Assembly: GCF_000372725.1 (NCBI RefSeq)
Contig: NW_005201192.1
Location: 1-64,000 of the forward strand
Reading direction: 5' to 3'
Source: Emiliania huxleyi CCMP1516
Taxonomy: Eukaryota; Haptophyta; Isochrysidales; Noelaerhabdaceae
Length of the DNA stretch: 64,000 bases
Position 1 is the first letter of the stretch. Each line of letters begins with the position of its first letter. Position numbers and translations under genes: made by a program. Below are positions 39,719 through 50,210 of the stretch, in pieces. Under the pieces are notes generated by a model. It was not told where the DNA came from. It saw only the letters and a program-made list of their open reading frames with translations, and did not search any database.

Positions 39719-40262
39719 GCCACCCTCTCGCTCGTGGACCGCGCCCCTTTTGCACTCGCGACCAAGGCAGCACTAAACGCGACGGGGCGCGCCTCAGAGA
39801 TTGGCATCAACGCCCACGTGCAGGTTGGGTGCGGCATCTCATACTCTAGCGCAGAGAAGCCGGCGGTGGACATTGTGGGGGTCGAGGGCTGCGAGCACGG
39901 CTTGTGTGGCCCCGACGACTCGAGAACAAGCAGCGCCCGCCGCTTCCACCCATGGTCCGACCTCAAACGGCACTGCTGGGTGCACGGCTCGCTCTGGTGG
40001 CTCCGCCACTGGGCCGGGGCCTTCCTCGCCGACAAGATGCTGCGCGCAGTGCCGTTCCCTGACCTGAGCGCGTCCGACGGCGCGCCAGTGAGCAGGGATC
40101 GCCTCTTCGCGTGGCTGCAAAAGGACATGCGCTGGTGCATCGCTCGCCTCCCAGAGTGCGACGCCGACGTCATCAACGCGCCAAACACATTTGCCGCTCT
40201 CGGCAGCAGCAGTGGAACTGAGGAGCTGACCGACGCCGCCAAGCTGGAGCGCAGCAGCTCTT
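39719..40262 (+). CDS. Exon of an unknown, possibly glycan-related protein
   Basis: Begins after an acceptor (CCTTAG|GCCACC) and reads ATLSLVDRAPFALATKAALN, EIGINAHVQVGCGISYSS, DIVGVEGCEHGLCGPDDS, HCWVHGSLWWLRHWAGAFLA, KDMRWCIARLPECDADVINA. Clearly protein-coding by composition, with several conserved-looking Cys and Trp. It shares the W-rich style of the genes at 57-60 kb but I cannot assign a family. The end (after LTDAAKLE) is unclear because the downstream EF-hand exon is in another frame. Confidence 0.45.
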
Positions 40263-40314
40263 CGCACCACCCTAGGCGGTGTTCCATCTCTTACCCACGT
40301 CGCCTCCCTCACAG

Positions 40315-40886
40315 GAGCTCAAAGAGGCCTTCAACCTCTTCGACATCGACTCGTCCGGCTCGATCGACATCAAGGAGCTGCACGCAGCGATGCGCTCTCT
40401 TGGGGCATCGGAGGAGTCTGCCGAGGTGTCGCCGAGTCATCGCTGCCCACCCCCTCTCTCTCTTGGAGCCACGGCCTGCACTGATTCCGCTGTACTGGTG
40501 CGTGCCAGAGCTCGCTGGAGTCGTTTGACAAGGACCACTCCGGCAAGATTGAGTTTGAGGAGTTTTGCGTCATTGCGGCGCCGCTGTACAAGTCGTCACA
40601 CGCCTCTCTTCGCGCCGCCTTTGACTTTTTCGACGCCGACGCTTCGGCGTGCCCCCCCCCCCCCCCCGCTATGCCGGCCCCCTGACCCTGCAAGCCACGC
40701 TGCGCGTAGGGCCACATCGACATCAAGGAGCTGGAGACGGTCCTCACCAAGCTGCAAATCGACAGGCATGGCACCAAGGTGGAAACCGTCTTCAACGAGG
40801 CGGACACTAACGACGACCGTAAGGTGACATTCGACGAATTCGTCGTGATGTTCGTGTCTCAGAAAAAGGCCGGAGCCGCAGCGTGA
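40315..40886 (+). CDS. Centrin/calmodulin-like protein with four EF-hands (5' end unresolved)
   Basis: Calcium-binding protein of the calmodulin/centrin superfamily. Exons 40315-40425, 40509-40646 and 40710-40886 join in phase 0 and give four 12-residue loops: [36 protein letters not shown] and [12 protein letters not shown], each after an amphipathic helix ([25 protein letters not shown]). Loop 3 is only restored by a 63-nt GC-AG intron (TCG|GCGTGC ... GTAG|GGCCAC), which contains a 15-17 nt C run. The first exon before 40315 (acceptor TCACAG|GAG) was not identified, so the N-terminus that would separate centrin from calmodulin-like proteins is missing. Confidence 0.85.
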
Positions 40887-41778
40887 ACACGGGGCGGCCA
40901 TACAGCCTCTAGCCATATGTCTCCCGGGGAGAGATATCGAGATGGGAAAGGGAGGCAAGTCGAGACACAGGAGAGACACACACTGACGGGTCCGGTGTGT
41001 GTGCTGGATAGAGACCGTGGCCGCAGCCCGCAGGCCCCCAGGCGCAACGCCCCCCCCACAGACTCGACGACTCTCTCGAGAGACTGCACCCGCCACCGGC
41101 ACCGCCCCAGAGAGGACGCGCGAGGGACGCGCTCCCGGCACGGAGCACAGGCACGGAAGTCAGAAAAGAGTGTTCAAATTCTTTTTTGCAGACAAAGAAC
41201 CCTGCACAAAGATCGCACGGGCGGGATCTAGAACTCGGAAGCCAGAAGTGCAGAGACCCGGCTCTCCCGGGTCCCGCTCCCGGCCTCCCCGCGGTCCCCC
41301 GGGGACGCGGTGGCCGGTGCGAGATATATGTGTCAGAGATGAACGATCACATCTTTCGGGTGCGCCTACAAACGGTGCGCACAAATAACTTTATATCGAC
41401 ACGGACACGACACCGGGGAAACAGAGGAACAGTTTACAGAAGGCTCGAGACCGCAATCGCCACACAGAAGCCGCGGCCCTGGCTGCGGGCCTCCCCGCTG
41501 CGCGGAGGCCCGCAGTATCTGCCCCGGCATCGCTCGCGGAACCTCCGCGTCGCAACGCCCGGGCTGGGGAGCAGCCAATTACGCGTCGACCGCCCCGCCG
41601 AGCCGCCCCGCACCCACTGCCGCCCTCCCCACGGGCGCCGCACCACTGCACTGCAAGAGTCACTCGCGAAATGTAACCGGTGTGCGCCGCCGGCGCCGCC
41701 AGCTGCGACGGCCGCCTGCGCCGCGCCGCACTGTAGAAGTGGGGCAGGTCGCCGCCCCACGGACCGCAAAGAGCGCGT
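40887..41778. other. Spacer with one arm of a 33-bp inverted repeat
   Basis: No gene seen; holds the repeat at 41193-41225. The open frames here are compositional. Confidence 0.5.
41193..41225. repeat. 33-bp inverted repeat, partner at 43459-43491
   Basis: acaaagaaccctgcacaaag plus 13 bases recurs as its reverse complement at 43459-43491 with one mismatch. The pair encloses the multipass membrane protein gene. Confidence 0.85.
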
Positions 41779-43100
41779 TTACCTTTGCTCCGAGAGCATG
41801 GTCGCCCGAGACCTGAGCCTGGCGCCGCCAGGGCCTTCCACGCGGCCCGCAGAGTCGCGCGACGAGCGCTCGTCGAGGCTCGAACGCTCGAGGCTCGACT
41901 TGCGCGCCACCGACTCGCGCCACGCGTCGCGCCACGCCTCGGCCTCGGTCATGTCGTCGCCTGCAGAGGGGCAGAGGGCAGGGGGGGCCTCGCGCGCCCA
42001 GCCCGGAGGGGAGGCGCGGCCAGCGGTGCAGCGGTGCCTGCAGTGGGGTCTCTGGAGGTGTGCGGGCTGGAGGGGGGAGCCGTGCGGGGCGTCGCGTCTG
42101 CCTGCAAGCCGCGGGCGGAGCCGTGCTGCGAACTGCGGCGGCCAGAAGCGGTAGGCAGTGGCGTACACGAGCAGCGAGAGGAGGAGCCAGACGGGCGGGT
42201 AGACGAAGCCGGCGCTGATGTAGCCCGAGAGGAGGATGTTCAGAGTGTAGTTGACGGGCTCGGTGAAGAGGTCGCCGCGCGTGCCGTCGACAGAGGAGAA
42301 GGGGAGGACAAAGTAGCCGAGCAGCCGGACGATGGTGCCGACTTGGAGGAGGATCCAGAGGTTCGGCAGCAGGCGGTGGTCGAGGTAGAGCACCTTGAAC
42401 GCCTCCAGCGCGCGCAGCACGCCGTACAGCCCAAACACGGGGATGATCAGGTGCCTGATGCCCACGCGCGGCGTGAGCAGCGCGCCAGTCGGCACGTTGA
42501 TGAAGAGCGCCACCGCCGCCGCCGACCGCGCCCAGAGCGGGTTGTCTCGGTAGAGGATGGCGCCCAGCCCGAGGCACAGCTCCACGAAGGAGAAGAAGCC
42601 GTGCACCGCCACCACCGTCGGTGTGTGCGTCCACGGCTGTGTCGCAGACCACGTCGAGGCGGTCATCTTGCGGTGCGCGCGGCTGACGACGGTCCTCTCG
42701 ACGAGGTACGTCTTCACCCACGAGAAGGTGGAGAGGAGGAACAGGGAGACCGCGAGCGTCCCGTTGAGCGGGTGCTCAACAAAGTCGTACTGCGTCTCGT
42801 AGTGGTTTGGAAACTCGGCGAGCCGCGCAAGGCCCTCCTTGACGAGCGCGACCGGGTCCTGGGGCGGGGGAGCGGCCGGGCTCGGGCGGGGAGGCGGCAG
42901 GCAGCGAAGGAGCGGGAAGGTAGCAGCCGCACAATGCGCCCCGGTGGCGCACGAAGAGGGCTGGCCAGCAGCCACTGCGGTGGCTGTGGGACTGAGGGGC
43001 GACACTGCGGTGGATGCCGGCGGCGCACCTCGAGTGCACAGACGGCGATCGTCGAGCAGACGACGAGGACCGTGTCGAGCTGGAAGTGGGTGAGAGGCAT
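41779..43100 (-). CDS. Multipass membrane protein, unknown function (three exons)
   Basis: Exons 43100-43029, 42858-42102 and 41960-41779 give 336 aa. Exon 1 encodes MPLTHFQLDTVLVVCSTIAV, a membrane anchor, ending GAG|GTGCGC; exon 2 starts CCAG|GACCCG; the second intron is probably GC-AG (GCAG|GCAGAC ... CTGCAG|GCGACG). Six or seven hydrophobic helices follow (GTLAVSLFLLSTFSWV, VHGFFSFVELCLGLGAIL, RHLIIPVFGLYGVLRAL, WILLQVGTIVRLLGYFVL, VWLLLSLLVYATAYRFW), then a charged cytosolic tail (TEAEAWRDAWRESVARKSS). No family recognised; it could be a transporter or an organelle membrane protein. Confidence 0.65.
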
Positions 43101-43830
43101 TCCCTTTATTGAGTGGCCGTGAACGGGGGCGGGGCGGCAGCCAGGCCGGCTTCCCTTGGGCGAGGAAAGCAGATTTTGGTTTGGTTAGACTAAACTTAGT
43201 CCGAGCGAGCCATCACGGCGAGGTCGGCCGAGAAAGATATACTTTTTCTTCTTTTTTTAAAAGACGAGCACTTTTGTTTGTTCTTTGTTGTGGTGGTGTG
43301 TGTGTGTGTGTTGTGCGTTGTGTGTTGCGTGTTGTGCGGCGGGCGGTGGGCGCAATGCGGGTGGGGGGGTGGGGGGGGCACTCGGCCCAGAAGCAAATAA
43401 ATAAATAAATAAAAACGGACACCTCTCTACTGTGAGACGGGTAAAAAGGAACAGGCCCCCGCCCTTGCGATCTTTGTGCAGGGTTCTTTGTGGGTGTGGT
43501 CGGCGACTAGCCGGGGTCGTCCTCCCGGTGGGGGACTAGCACTAGCCGTCTTCCACATGGTCCCTCGGGTCCCTGCTGCTCCTAATCTCTTCGTACATCC
43601 TCCTGCTGATCTCCGCAAAGTCCTGCTCCCTCCCTCGTCTCGCCCTGCGCGTCTGCTCCGCCTCACCGTCTTCTGCCCTGCGTCGTCTGGCGACGGGTCC
43701 TTACACAAGGAATCTTCCTCCGCCACATTGGAGGGAGGACGGGCACATTGGCTCCCACAACCACATTCGGCTTCGGCAGCGCGAAGGAGGAGCACGTTAC
43801 GCATCTTGCAGGCAACGCTGCGAAATCCTC
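43101..43830. other. Spacer; second arm of inverted repeat, AATA run
   Basis: Contains 43459-43491 (partner of 41193-41225), a TGTG-rich stretch at 43290-43340 and an (AATA)n run at 43396-43413. No gene. Confidence 0.55.
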
Positions 43831-43856
43831 GTCCGTGCCCTCGCGAGGGCACGGAC
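43831..43856. repeat. Perfect 26-bp palindrome upstream of the 43898 gene
   Basis: GTCCGTGCCCTCG followed immediately by its reverse complement, 42 bp before the ATG. It could be a dimeric protein binding site or a 5' UTR hairpin. Confidence 0.9.
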
Positions 43857-43897
43857 ACGCCGAAGAGAACCGCCGGGGTTAGGGCGAGGCAGCACCC

Positions 43898-44905
43898 ATG
43901 GACAATGACACTGGAAGGAGCCGCGGTACCCAAAAATACCCTCGCGGCTTACGCTGCAGACAAAAAGGCAATGCCAGAGAGAAACGTCGCATCGGTCAAG
44001 TCCAGCAAAACAAGGAGGGAGCGTTCTTACCCCTACAGAATGCGAGCGGGGTGAAGGCAGCACTAAACTGCTGGAATGAGTCTGTGAGAGGGCATCGGCG
44101 CCACGCGTGTTTGAAAGGACTTCGGAAAGTGAGCCAAGCCGTGCTCGCAAGATGCTATGGTTTGTTGATGGCGATGAATGAGAAGAACCAATTGCCTGCG
44201 CGTCCCCCGGCGAATGTCGAAGTGAAGGCGTCGGTGCAGGCCTTTGAGGACGCTTTGAGCCAGGTTGGGACTGGCGTGGCGGCCCCTGACACGCTCTGCA
44301 GCTTCTTGCACAAGCCGGATTTTGGTGTGACCGCTGAGACCATGGCTCTGGCAACCACCTATGCTATGCGCGATATAAACGCGACTACGGACGCGGGCTC
44401 GTGTCATCAAGCCGTCGCAGGTACGCTCGCCGCCCTGGCTGTCAAGAACGTGGACCTCTTGTCCTCCGCGCCGGAGCGCCCGGCCCCACCGCCGCCGTCT
44501 TCGGGCGACGCGCGCAAGATGGGGCACCACCTCGGCGAATACCACCTCAGCGGACACCACCTCGGCGGAAACGTCGTCCAGCACCCCAGCAACTGCGCGC
44601 CCGGCGGATACCACCACGGCGGAAACCAGCACCCCAGCAACTGCGCGCCCTTCGTCGGATACGCCGTCTCTCCCATGTCCACGCTGCACTGTCACCCGCA
44701 GTCCTACTACCCGTACCAGCCGCCCAACCGCTGGAACCAGCTTCTCAACTACGGGCACCAGACCCACTGCATGTACTACCCGCACCAGCCGCACCAGCAG
44801 CCCAGCTACGGGCACCAGACCTACAACTACCCGCACCAGCCCAACTCGTCCTGGTATCAGCCGCGTCCGAGCGCACCGCCTGCTGGCTATCGCTGGCCGG
44901 CATAG
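43898..44905 (+). CDS. Protein with His/Tyr/Pro/Gln-rich C-terminus, unknown function
   Basis: Intronless, 335 aa. The N-terminal about 190 residues look globular and helical (GVKAALNCWNESVRGHRRHA, RKVSQAVLARCYGLLMAMNE, VQAFEDALSQVGTGV, AMALATTYAMRDIN-like stretch). The C-terminal 130 residues are low-complexity repeats (GHHLGEYHLSGHHLGG, QHPSNCAPGGYHHGGN, HQTHCMYYPHQPHQQ) like matrix, wall or mineral-associated proteins. There is no signal peptide, so secretion is not supported. No family recognised. Confidence 0.6.
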   Translation: MDNDTGRSRGTQKYPRGLRCRQKGNAREKRRIGQVQQNKEGAFLPLQNASGVKAALNCWNESVRGHRRHACLKGLRKVSQAVLARCYGLLMAMNEKNQLPARPPANVEVKASVQAFEDALSQVGTGVAAPDTLCSFLHKPDFGVTAETMALATTYAMRDINATTDAGSCHQAVAGTLAALAVKNVDLLSSAPERPAPPPPSSGDARKMGHHLGEYHLSGHHLGGNVVQHPSNCAPGGYHHGGNQHPSNCAPFVGYAVSPMSTLHCHPQSYYPYQPPNRWNQLLNYGHQTHCMYYPHQPHQQPSYGHQTYNYPHQPNSSWYQPRPSAPPAGYRWPA

Positions 44906-45333
44906 CCATGTTAGTCAGCACGAGCAGCTGGTGTGCTTTAACACACGGCAGCACGGTAAGACCACACAGCGAATCAGTGAGATACATGACAACTGTGCGA
45001 TCCGTCGTGTGTCGGCGCGGTGGACCGGTGTTCAGGTGGGCTGTCAAGGTCTCACTTTCACGGTCAAAACACAAGGGGATCTCTCTTTGCTGGTCGCGGG
45101 TGGCTCCTTGGTGATGGTGTCGTGGTCCGACATAAGTACAGGATACGTATAAAGAAGCCGGTGGGTGGGTGGGTCACAGACACGAGATGCTAGGGTGCCA
45201 CAGCGGCCAGCGGGGTTGACTACTCCAAAGCCGTAGCACACGCTACCAGCGCGGCCTTGCAGTCAAACTTGCCAGTTAGGACTACTAATCTGGGGGCATT
45301 GGGCGCCTACTCGGCGCCCCTTCAACTCCGGGG
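44906..45333. other. Convergent spacer
   Basis: Lies between the 3' ends of two genes; nothing recognised. Confidence 0.6.
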
Positions 45334-47568
45334 CTACCCGCACCACAAGTCCACAACTCTATCACGGCAGACGCGATCGATGAGCAGGTCGGGTCCCGGC
45401 GACAAATAGTCCGGATCGACGCATAGATGGTCGTCGAGATCGATCCAGGTTAGCCCCCAGCAGTGCAGCGGCAGGGCGATGCTTTGCAAGTTCGGCATGC
45501 GACCGGACAAAAGCGCACGTGCCAGCGCGTCGAGGGCGCCCTGCGTCACAGCGATATTCTGTCCCGGCAGTGCTTCGGGTGGACTCAGTAGAGGGACTCT
45601 GTTGCACGTCATCATCGTCCGCCGGCTGCGAAAGCCCAGCCGCAGATGTGTGAGTCGGCGAAAGCCGCCACTTTCGCTCGCCTTCATCAGGGCCTCCACG
45701 CCCCGATCGTCCAGATCGCACGCTCGAAGGGAGAGGTACGAGAGGAGCGGAAGCGCTCCCTCGCCCACCGCTGCCGCGAGCGATGCCGCGCCGACGCCAG
45801 TGAGACGGTTTTGTGCGAGGTCAAGCAGCTCGAGAGCCGACAGAGCGCCTGCCACGTCCGCCAACAGCTCGCATGCGCCATCGTCGAGGTCGTTGCGTTG
45901 TAGAGAGAGGGCACGCAGCCGGGGCGGCGCCGCGCCGTCTCTGAAGGCGAGGAGAATCGGCCGCACGCCCTCCACACATAGGTGGTTTGCGCTGAGGTTG
46001 AGGCGCTGAAGCGACGGCATGCTCCCACGCCCGAGAAGGTGCGCTAGCGTCTCGCATGGACGCTGCCATTGGCCGACGCAGCTCTGACTGGCGCGCACTG
46101 AAGCGCAGCACCCGCACGCGCAGGCAAAGTGATCGCAGTGAACACAGGGCTGGTCGAGTAGAGGACGGACCTGCAGGCACTCACCCGGGAGCGCGCGAAA
46201 CTCAACCGCAGCCTGCATCGTCACGGCTGACACCGGCCAGCTGGCATGCACGTCGATCGTGCGGTACGCGACGCCAGTCGGCACGAGCATGCTTTGGTGG
46301 AAGGGGAAAGAGCAAAAGGTGATTGGGGTGGCTCTGTACGGCATTCGGAAGCGGTCTTGACAGAAGGGGTCGCCAGTCCGGTACGTAGCCGACTTCTCGA
46401 GCAGCACTCGCGCGCCTCGGTGGTGAGCCTTCAGCTTCTTCATCTCCGAAGGAGCATCGCGGGCGCCGGCGCTGCCGCAGATAGCGCCGTGTACCGTCGT
46501 GCAGACGCTCGCGAAGCGGCAGGCCGATGCGGGTGAGAAGGGATCGGCCAGCTTTCGGAAGATGAGCCGCATAACGTCCGCCGGCATGCGCATGATGGAC
46601 CTGTTCATCCACTTGCGACACGCAGCGTCGATCGCGGCTTCCATCTTGCGGTGGCAAAGCAGTACGCTCTCGTTGAACAGCCAGGCGAGCGCCGCGGAAT
46701 CGTTGAAGGCGTCGCTGTAGTTGTGCACGCGCATGCGCCCGTTGGCGTGGCCCGGCCAGCTTATCGTAACGTAGTCGTACGTGTCGCGCATAACCCACCG
46801 GTACTCGGCCGCAAGGGCGTTGGATGTGCAGCAAAGGGCGCCGATCGTCCGGACCAACGACTGCGCGTCGTCTTCGTTGGCCCGCCAATCGCTGGCGATC
46901 GGGTGAAGGTGATCCCTCCCCGCGCCCCTTCCGGCAAGCCACTCCGGGATTGTCGAGTGACACACTGGTCGCGCCGGCGCCAGGTGCGTCAGCACGAGGT
47001 CCAGGATCGTAGGTCGACGTGGTATCGTGCGCGAGCGCCAATGGTCGCCTCCTCTGACGAACGGGCCGTCTTGGAATATCTCAGAGACATAGACGCCGTC
47101 TGAGAAAGTTGTCACCCTGTGGGTCGGCCGGCTGGTAGGTCCAAACGCTGCTTGGATCAAGTCGTGAAAGCGGCAGGGCGAGGATTGGAGGTACGGGGCC
47201 GCATCGTTGACGCATCTCGCGTTACCGCCGGCGCGAGCTAGAGGGTCTGGCCGCGTCCTCACCGGCGATGGCGCCGATGGCGGCGAAGGTGGAATCGACG
47301 GAGGCAGCGACGACGCAGGCGCCGGGGAGAGTGGCTGCGAGAGCGACGCGTGCGAGAGTGGCGACGGCGAGGACGGCAAGGGCAGCGATCGGAGGGCGAC
47401 GGCGGCGAAATCGCTCGCCGCCTCAAGGTAGCCGTCGCCGCCGGGCGCGTATCGCTCCTCTACCGCGCGGCGATGGCGTAGAAGGAGCCTGCCGGCGGAG
47501 CGAGCAGCACCCCGGAAGAGGCGCGAGAGGTGGACAGCCCTCGTCATGTGCTGGTCGATCGCGTACAC
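45334..47568 (-). CDS. F-box-like / leucine-rich-repeat protein
   Basis: 744 aa from ATG 47568 (or 737 from 47547), no intron. A helical N-terminus and Pro/Ser spacer lead to a region of about 200 residues with no motif I know (VYVSEIFQDGPF, LVLTHLAPARPV). An F-box-like segment lies at about residues 340-385 (IMRMPADVMRLIFRKLADPF, CRFASVCTTVHGAI). A Cys-rich patch (CVHCDHFACACGCC) comes next. From about 520 there are leucine-rich repeats of the ribonuclease-inhibitor type: MPSLQRLNLSANHLCVEGV, LRALSLQRNDLDDGACELL, LELLDLAQNRLTGVGAASL, LSYLSLRACDLDDRGVEAL. F-box/LRR proteins recruit substrates to SCF ubiquitin ligases. Confidence 0.75.
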   Translation of the reverse strand: MYAIDQHMTRAVHLSRLFRGAARSAGRLLLRHRRAVEERYAPGGDGYLEAASDFAAVALRSLPLPSSPSPLSHASLSQPLSPAPASSLPPSIPPSPPSAPSPVRTRPDPLARAGGNARCVNDAAPYLQSSPCRFHDLIQAAFGPTSRPTHRVTTFSDGVYVSEIFQDGPFVRGGDHWRSRTIPRRPTILDLVLTHLAPARPVCHSTIPEWLAGRGAGRDHLHPIASDWRANEDDAQSLVRTIGALCCTSNALAAEYRWVMRDTYDYVTISWPGHANGRMRVHNYSDAFNDSAALAWLFNESVLLCHRKMEAAIDAACRKWMNRSIMRMPADVMRLIFRKLADPFSPASACRFASVCTTVHGAICGSAGARDAPSEMKKLKAHHRGARVLLEKSATYRTGDPFCQDRFRMPYRATPITFCSFPFHQSMLVPTGVAYRTIDVHASWPVSAVTMQAAVEFRALPGECLQVRPLLDQPCVHCDHFACACGCCASVRASQSCVGQWQRPCETLAHLLGRGSMPSLQRLNLSANHLCVEGVRPILLAFRDGAAPPRLRALSLQRNDLDDGACELLADVAGALSALELLDLAQNRLTGVGAASLAAAVGEGALPLLSYLSLRACDLDDRGVEALMKASESGGFRRLTHLRLGFRSRRTMMTCNRVPLLSPPEALPGQNIAVTQGALDALARALLSGRMPNLQSIALPLHCWGLTWIDLDDHLCVDPDYLSPGPDLLIDRVCRDRVVDLWCG

Positions 47569-47734
47569 GGCCGACTCCAGTTGGGAAAGTCCGAAAGAAG
47601 AGGATCGTCTTCACATAGCACGAAAAGCCAATCGGCGCACGGCTCGTACAGCGTGGAGCACGGCGTGCGGCTCGAGCAGTCGTCCGAAATACGCCACCAC
47701 CGCCCGAGGCGCCAACATACCCGGTTCTGCTTGA

Positions 47735-48127
47735 GCCTGGGATCCCATCGGCCACTTCGAGACCGCGGCGGTGCGTGCCCGAGAGATCGAGGATGGAGCG
47801 CGCGTCGCCACTCGCGACGCGCGCGCGCGAGGCGGCGAGGCGCGAGGCGGCGGCGGCGGTGGCGGCGGCGAGAACGGCGGCACCGAGTTCGTCTCGGTGA
47901 GCGGAGCGGCGGCGGGAGGAGGAGCAGCGGCGGCGCTCTCGCTGTTGAGCGCGCTGTTTTGAGCCTGGGATCCCATGTCACTGCGACCGGCGTGCCCGGG
48001 GACGGAGATCGCGCGCGCGCCGCATTCACGACGCGCGCGCGATCTTCGCGGAGTCGGGTCCCCAGAGGGAAGCGGTCTTTTCGGCCGACGTCCAGCGGCG
48101 TGCAAGGAAGCAGGCGCAGCGCCGGCG
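47735..48127 (+). repeat. Dispersed repeat, about 290 bp, copy at 53757-54058
   Basis: From about 47840 to 48127 this matches 53765-54058 in the same orientation at roughly 90% (gcctgggatcccat, gcgaccggcgtgcccggg, ctcggcggagtcgggtcccc-type blocks). A more diverged partial copy (gagcctgggatcccat ... actcgcgacgcgcgcgcg) sits directly upstream at 47735-47835, so the unit is also locally tandem. No TIRs or coding capacity recognised. Confidence 0.75.
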
Positions 48128-48447
48128 GTGTCGCGCTGCATGGGCCAGCAGGGTGCAGTGGCGAGGGGCGGCGGGCTCGGACGTCCACCGAGTCGCTCCG
48201 CGCGCCAGGCGGAGCGCGCGCGCGGGCCAGGAAGCTCTCAGCAGGCTGAAGAGGACATCTGCGCTTATTGCGGGGCGGGCGGGACTCGACTTTGTATTCG
48301 CCACACGCCTTCCTACCGGTAAACCGGGGAAGGTATTCTTTCAATCTGCCTACCTAGGTACCTGGGTACTCGAGATACTCGCGATGCGCGCACAGTCGCT
48401 CGAGGCGCGAAAAGTGGTGGTCTCAACTCCGTGCTAGTCGAAGGACA

Positions 48448-49534
48448 ATGACGATCGCACGCCTTGCTATCCTTCTCCTCGCGGCCAGCTTTATGCCGAC
48501 CGCTGCGCTCTTGCCACCACGCATTGTCATGGCAGCGCCCTCTTCCCTGAGGCCTCCGCGTCTCGCCACCCTGCGACGCGCTCGGGTGCAGATGCTGTCG
48601 CCCTCGGCTGGATCACTCGCGGCCGCGTCGATGTTGCCAGCGCTGCTCGGCTTCTGGAAATCCGAGTACGGTGTCAGCTACGCGTACGGCACTGCGACGT
48701 TTCTTTCCGGAATACTTGTACTGCCATCTGCAACCACGCGCATCGCGACAGCGCATGCAGCCTGCCTTGCGCTGTACGGGCTGAGGCTGAACGCCTTTCT
48801 GCTGTACCGTGAGCTGAGTATCGCCCGCTTCCGTGAGTTCCGCGACAAGATCGAGGCGCGCGCGCTCGAGAAGGGCGGCCGCCTCAGCAGGGCTCCCTTC
48901 ATCGCCTCGTGCGGCCTCCTCTACCTCGGGCTCGCCGCGCCGCTGATGCTCACCGCGCCCGCCTCCGCCCCTCCCGCCCTCGCCGGGGCCCTCGTCTGCC
49001 TGATGTACGCCGGCTGGCTCACCGCGGCGGCCGGCGACGCGTGGAAATCTGTGGTCAAGGCTCGCAAGGGCGAGGACGCCCTCGTGACCGGTGGCCCGTT
49101 CCGCCACCTGCGACACCCAAACTTCAGCGGCGAGATGCTGCTCTGGGGTGCGAGCGCCGCCGCCGGCGCCGCCACCGCTGCCACGAATTTCGACGGCCGC
49201 GGCGTGCTCGCTGCGTGCGGCTGGCTCTCGCTGAGTGCGCTCGGCTGGGCAGGCATCAGCTTTGTCCTCGCACAGGCCGCCACCAGCCTCGAGAAGCGGC
49301 AGGCGGCGCTGCAGCCCTCCCGCGCCGCGCCGCAACCCTCGCGCCGCGCCGCCTCACGCACTGCCGAGACCGCCGCAGGCGCAAAAGTACGCGGGGACGC
49401 CGGGCTTCACAGAGTGGCGGCGAGGCGCTTGGCCGGGCATCACGCTCCCGCAAAAGCAGTGGCCTGCTGTCGGCGGCAGCGCGGGCCCGCACCGCATGGC
49501 CGGCCGCTGGCCGCCGCCAAGCCGAGCCCGTTAG
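48448..49534 (+). CDS. Plastid-targeted DUF1295/ICMT-like integral membrane protein
   Basis: Exons 48448-49302 and 49379-49534 (GC-AG, CGGCAG|GCGGCG ... GCCGCAG|GCGCAA) give 336 aa. Without the splice the frame continues into Pro/Arg noise; with it the normal C-terminus appears (LEKRQ-AQKYAGTPGFTEWRRG, WPGITLP). Residues 1-30 (MTIARLAILLLAASFMPTAA) look like a signal peptide followed by a basic transit region, implying the plastid. Several membrane helices lead to EDALVTGGPFRHLRHPNFSGEM, the conserved RHPN cofactor-binding motif shared by DUF1295, sterol reductases and isoprenylcysteine methyltransferases. Whether it reduces or methylates is unknown. Confidence 0.8.
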
Positions 49535-50210
49535 CTGCTCGTGCTGGCGCGGCGCTTGTACTGGATGAGACAGATACGATTGTTTTTACCTAAGCTTTTA
49601 CGATTGTCTGTATTTTTCAGGCCGCGGCGTCTGCGCACAACTGCAGTCTGCACGGGCGGTGCGCGTGTGGAGAGAAGCGAACGCGAGAGCGGCAGCGGGA
49701 GCCGAAAATGAGTACAGCTAGGGTAAGGCTAACTACTTGGCAGTGTAGGGTGCCTTCCGGCGTGAACAGTGCCCCGGGACGAAAGAGGAGGCGACGTCTC
49801 TCTCGTCCGAGCGGGGCCTCGATGTGCGCATCGACGGGGTGCAACCACAACCAGCTTTGAGAGACGGGAACGAACGGCGGTGAATCGCCGACAGCGGCGC
49901 CTTTGTTCCTGACCAGTCTGCTATTGAGCTTGAGTTGGAGGTGTTGACTGGATTTTATGCACAAATCTGTGTGTCGTCTTGTTGTTTTGACAGTATCCTG
50001 CTAAAATGCGCTAAAAATCTCCGTCTCTGCGAGCGCAAGGCGGTGGCAAATTTTTCTTCGCCTCCGGCGGGGCCGCTCGCCGCGGGGCAGAGAGGGACTT
50101 TTTGTCGATGTCGGCTAGTGCTGCACCTTTTTGAGAATTTCAAAACACGAATAAATAAATCAACACATACGCACCCGGCGACCAAGCAACAACACCGCTC
50201 ACAAAAAACT
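49535..50210. other. Convergent spacer
   Basis: No gene or repeat recognised between two convergent 3' ends. A possible poly(A)-like aataaa occurs at about 50150 in the correct area for the plus-strand gene. Confidence 0.5.

Noticed and set aside
40200-40315. Joining the TEELTDAAKLE segment to the EF-hand exon as a centrin N-terminus
   Set aside because: Attractive by sequence, but no GT or GC donor in the required phase exists between 40236 and 40280.
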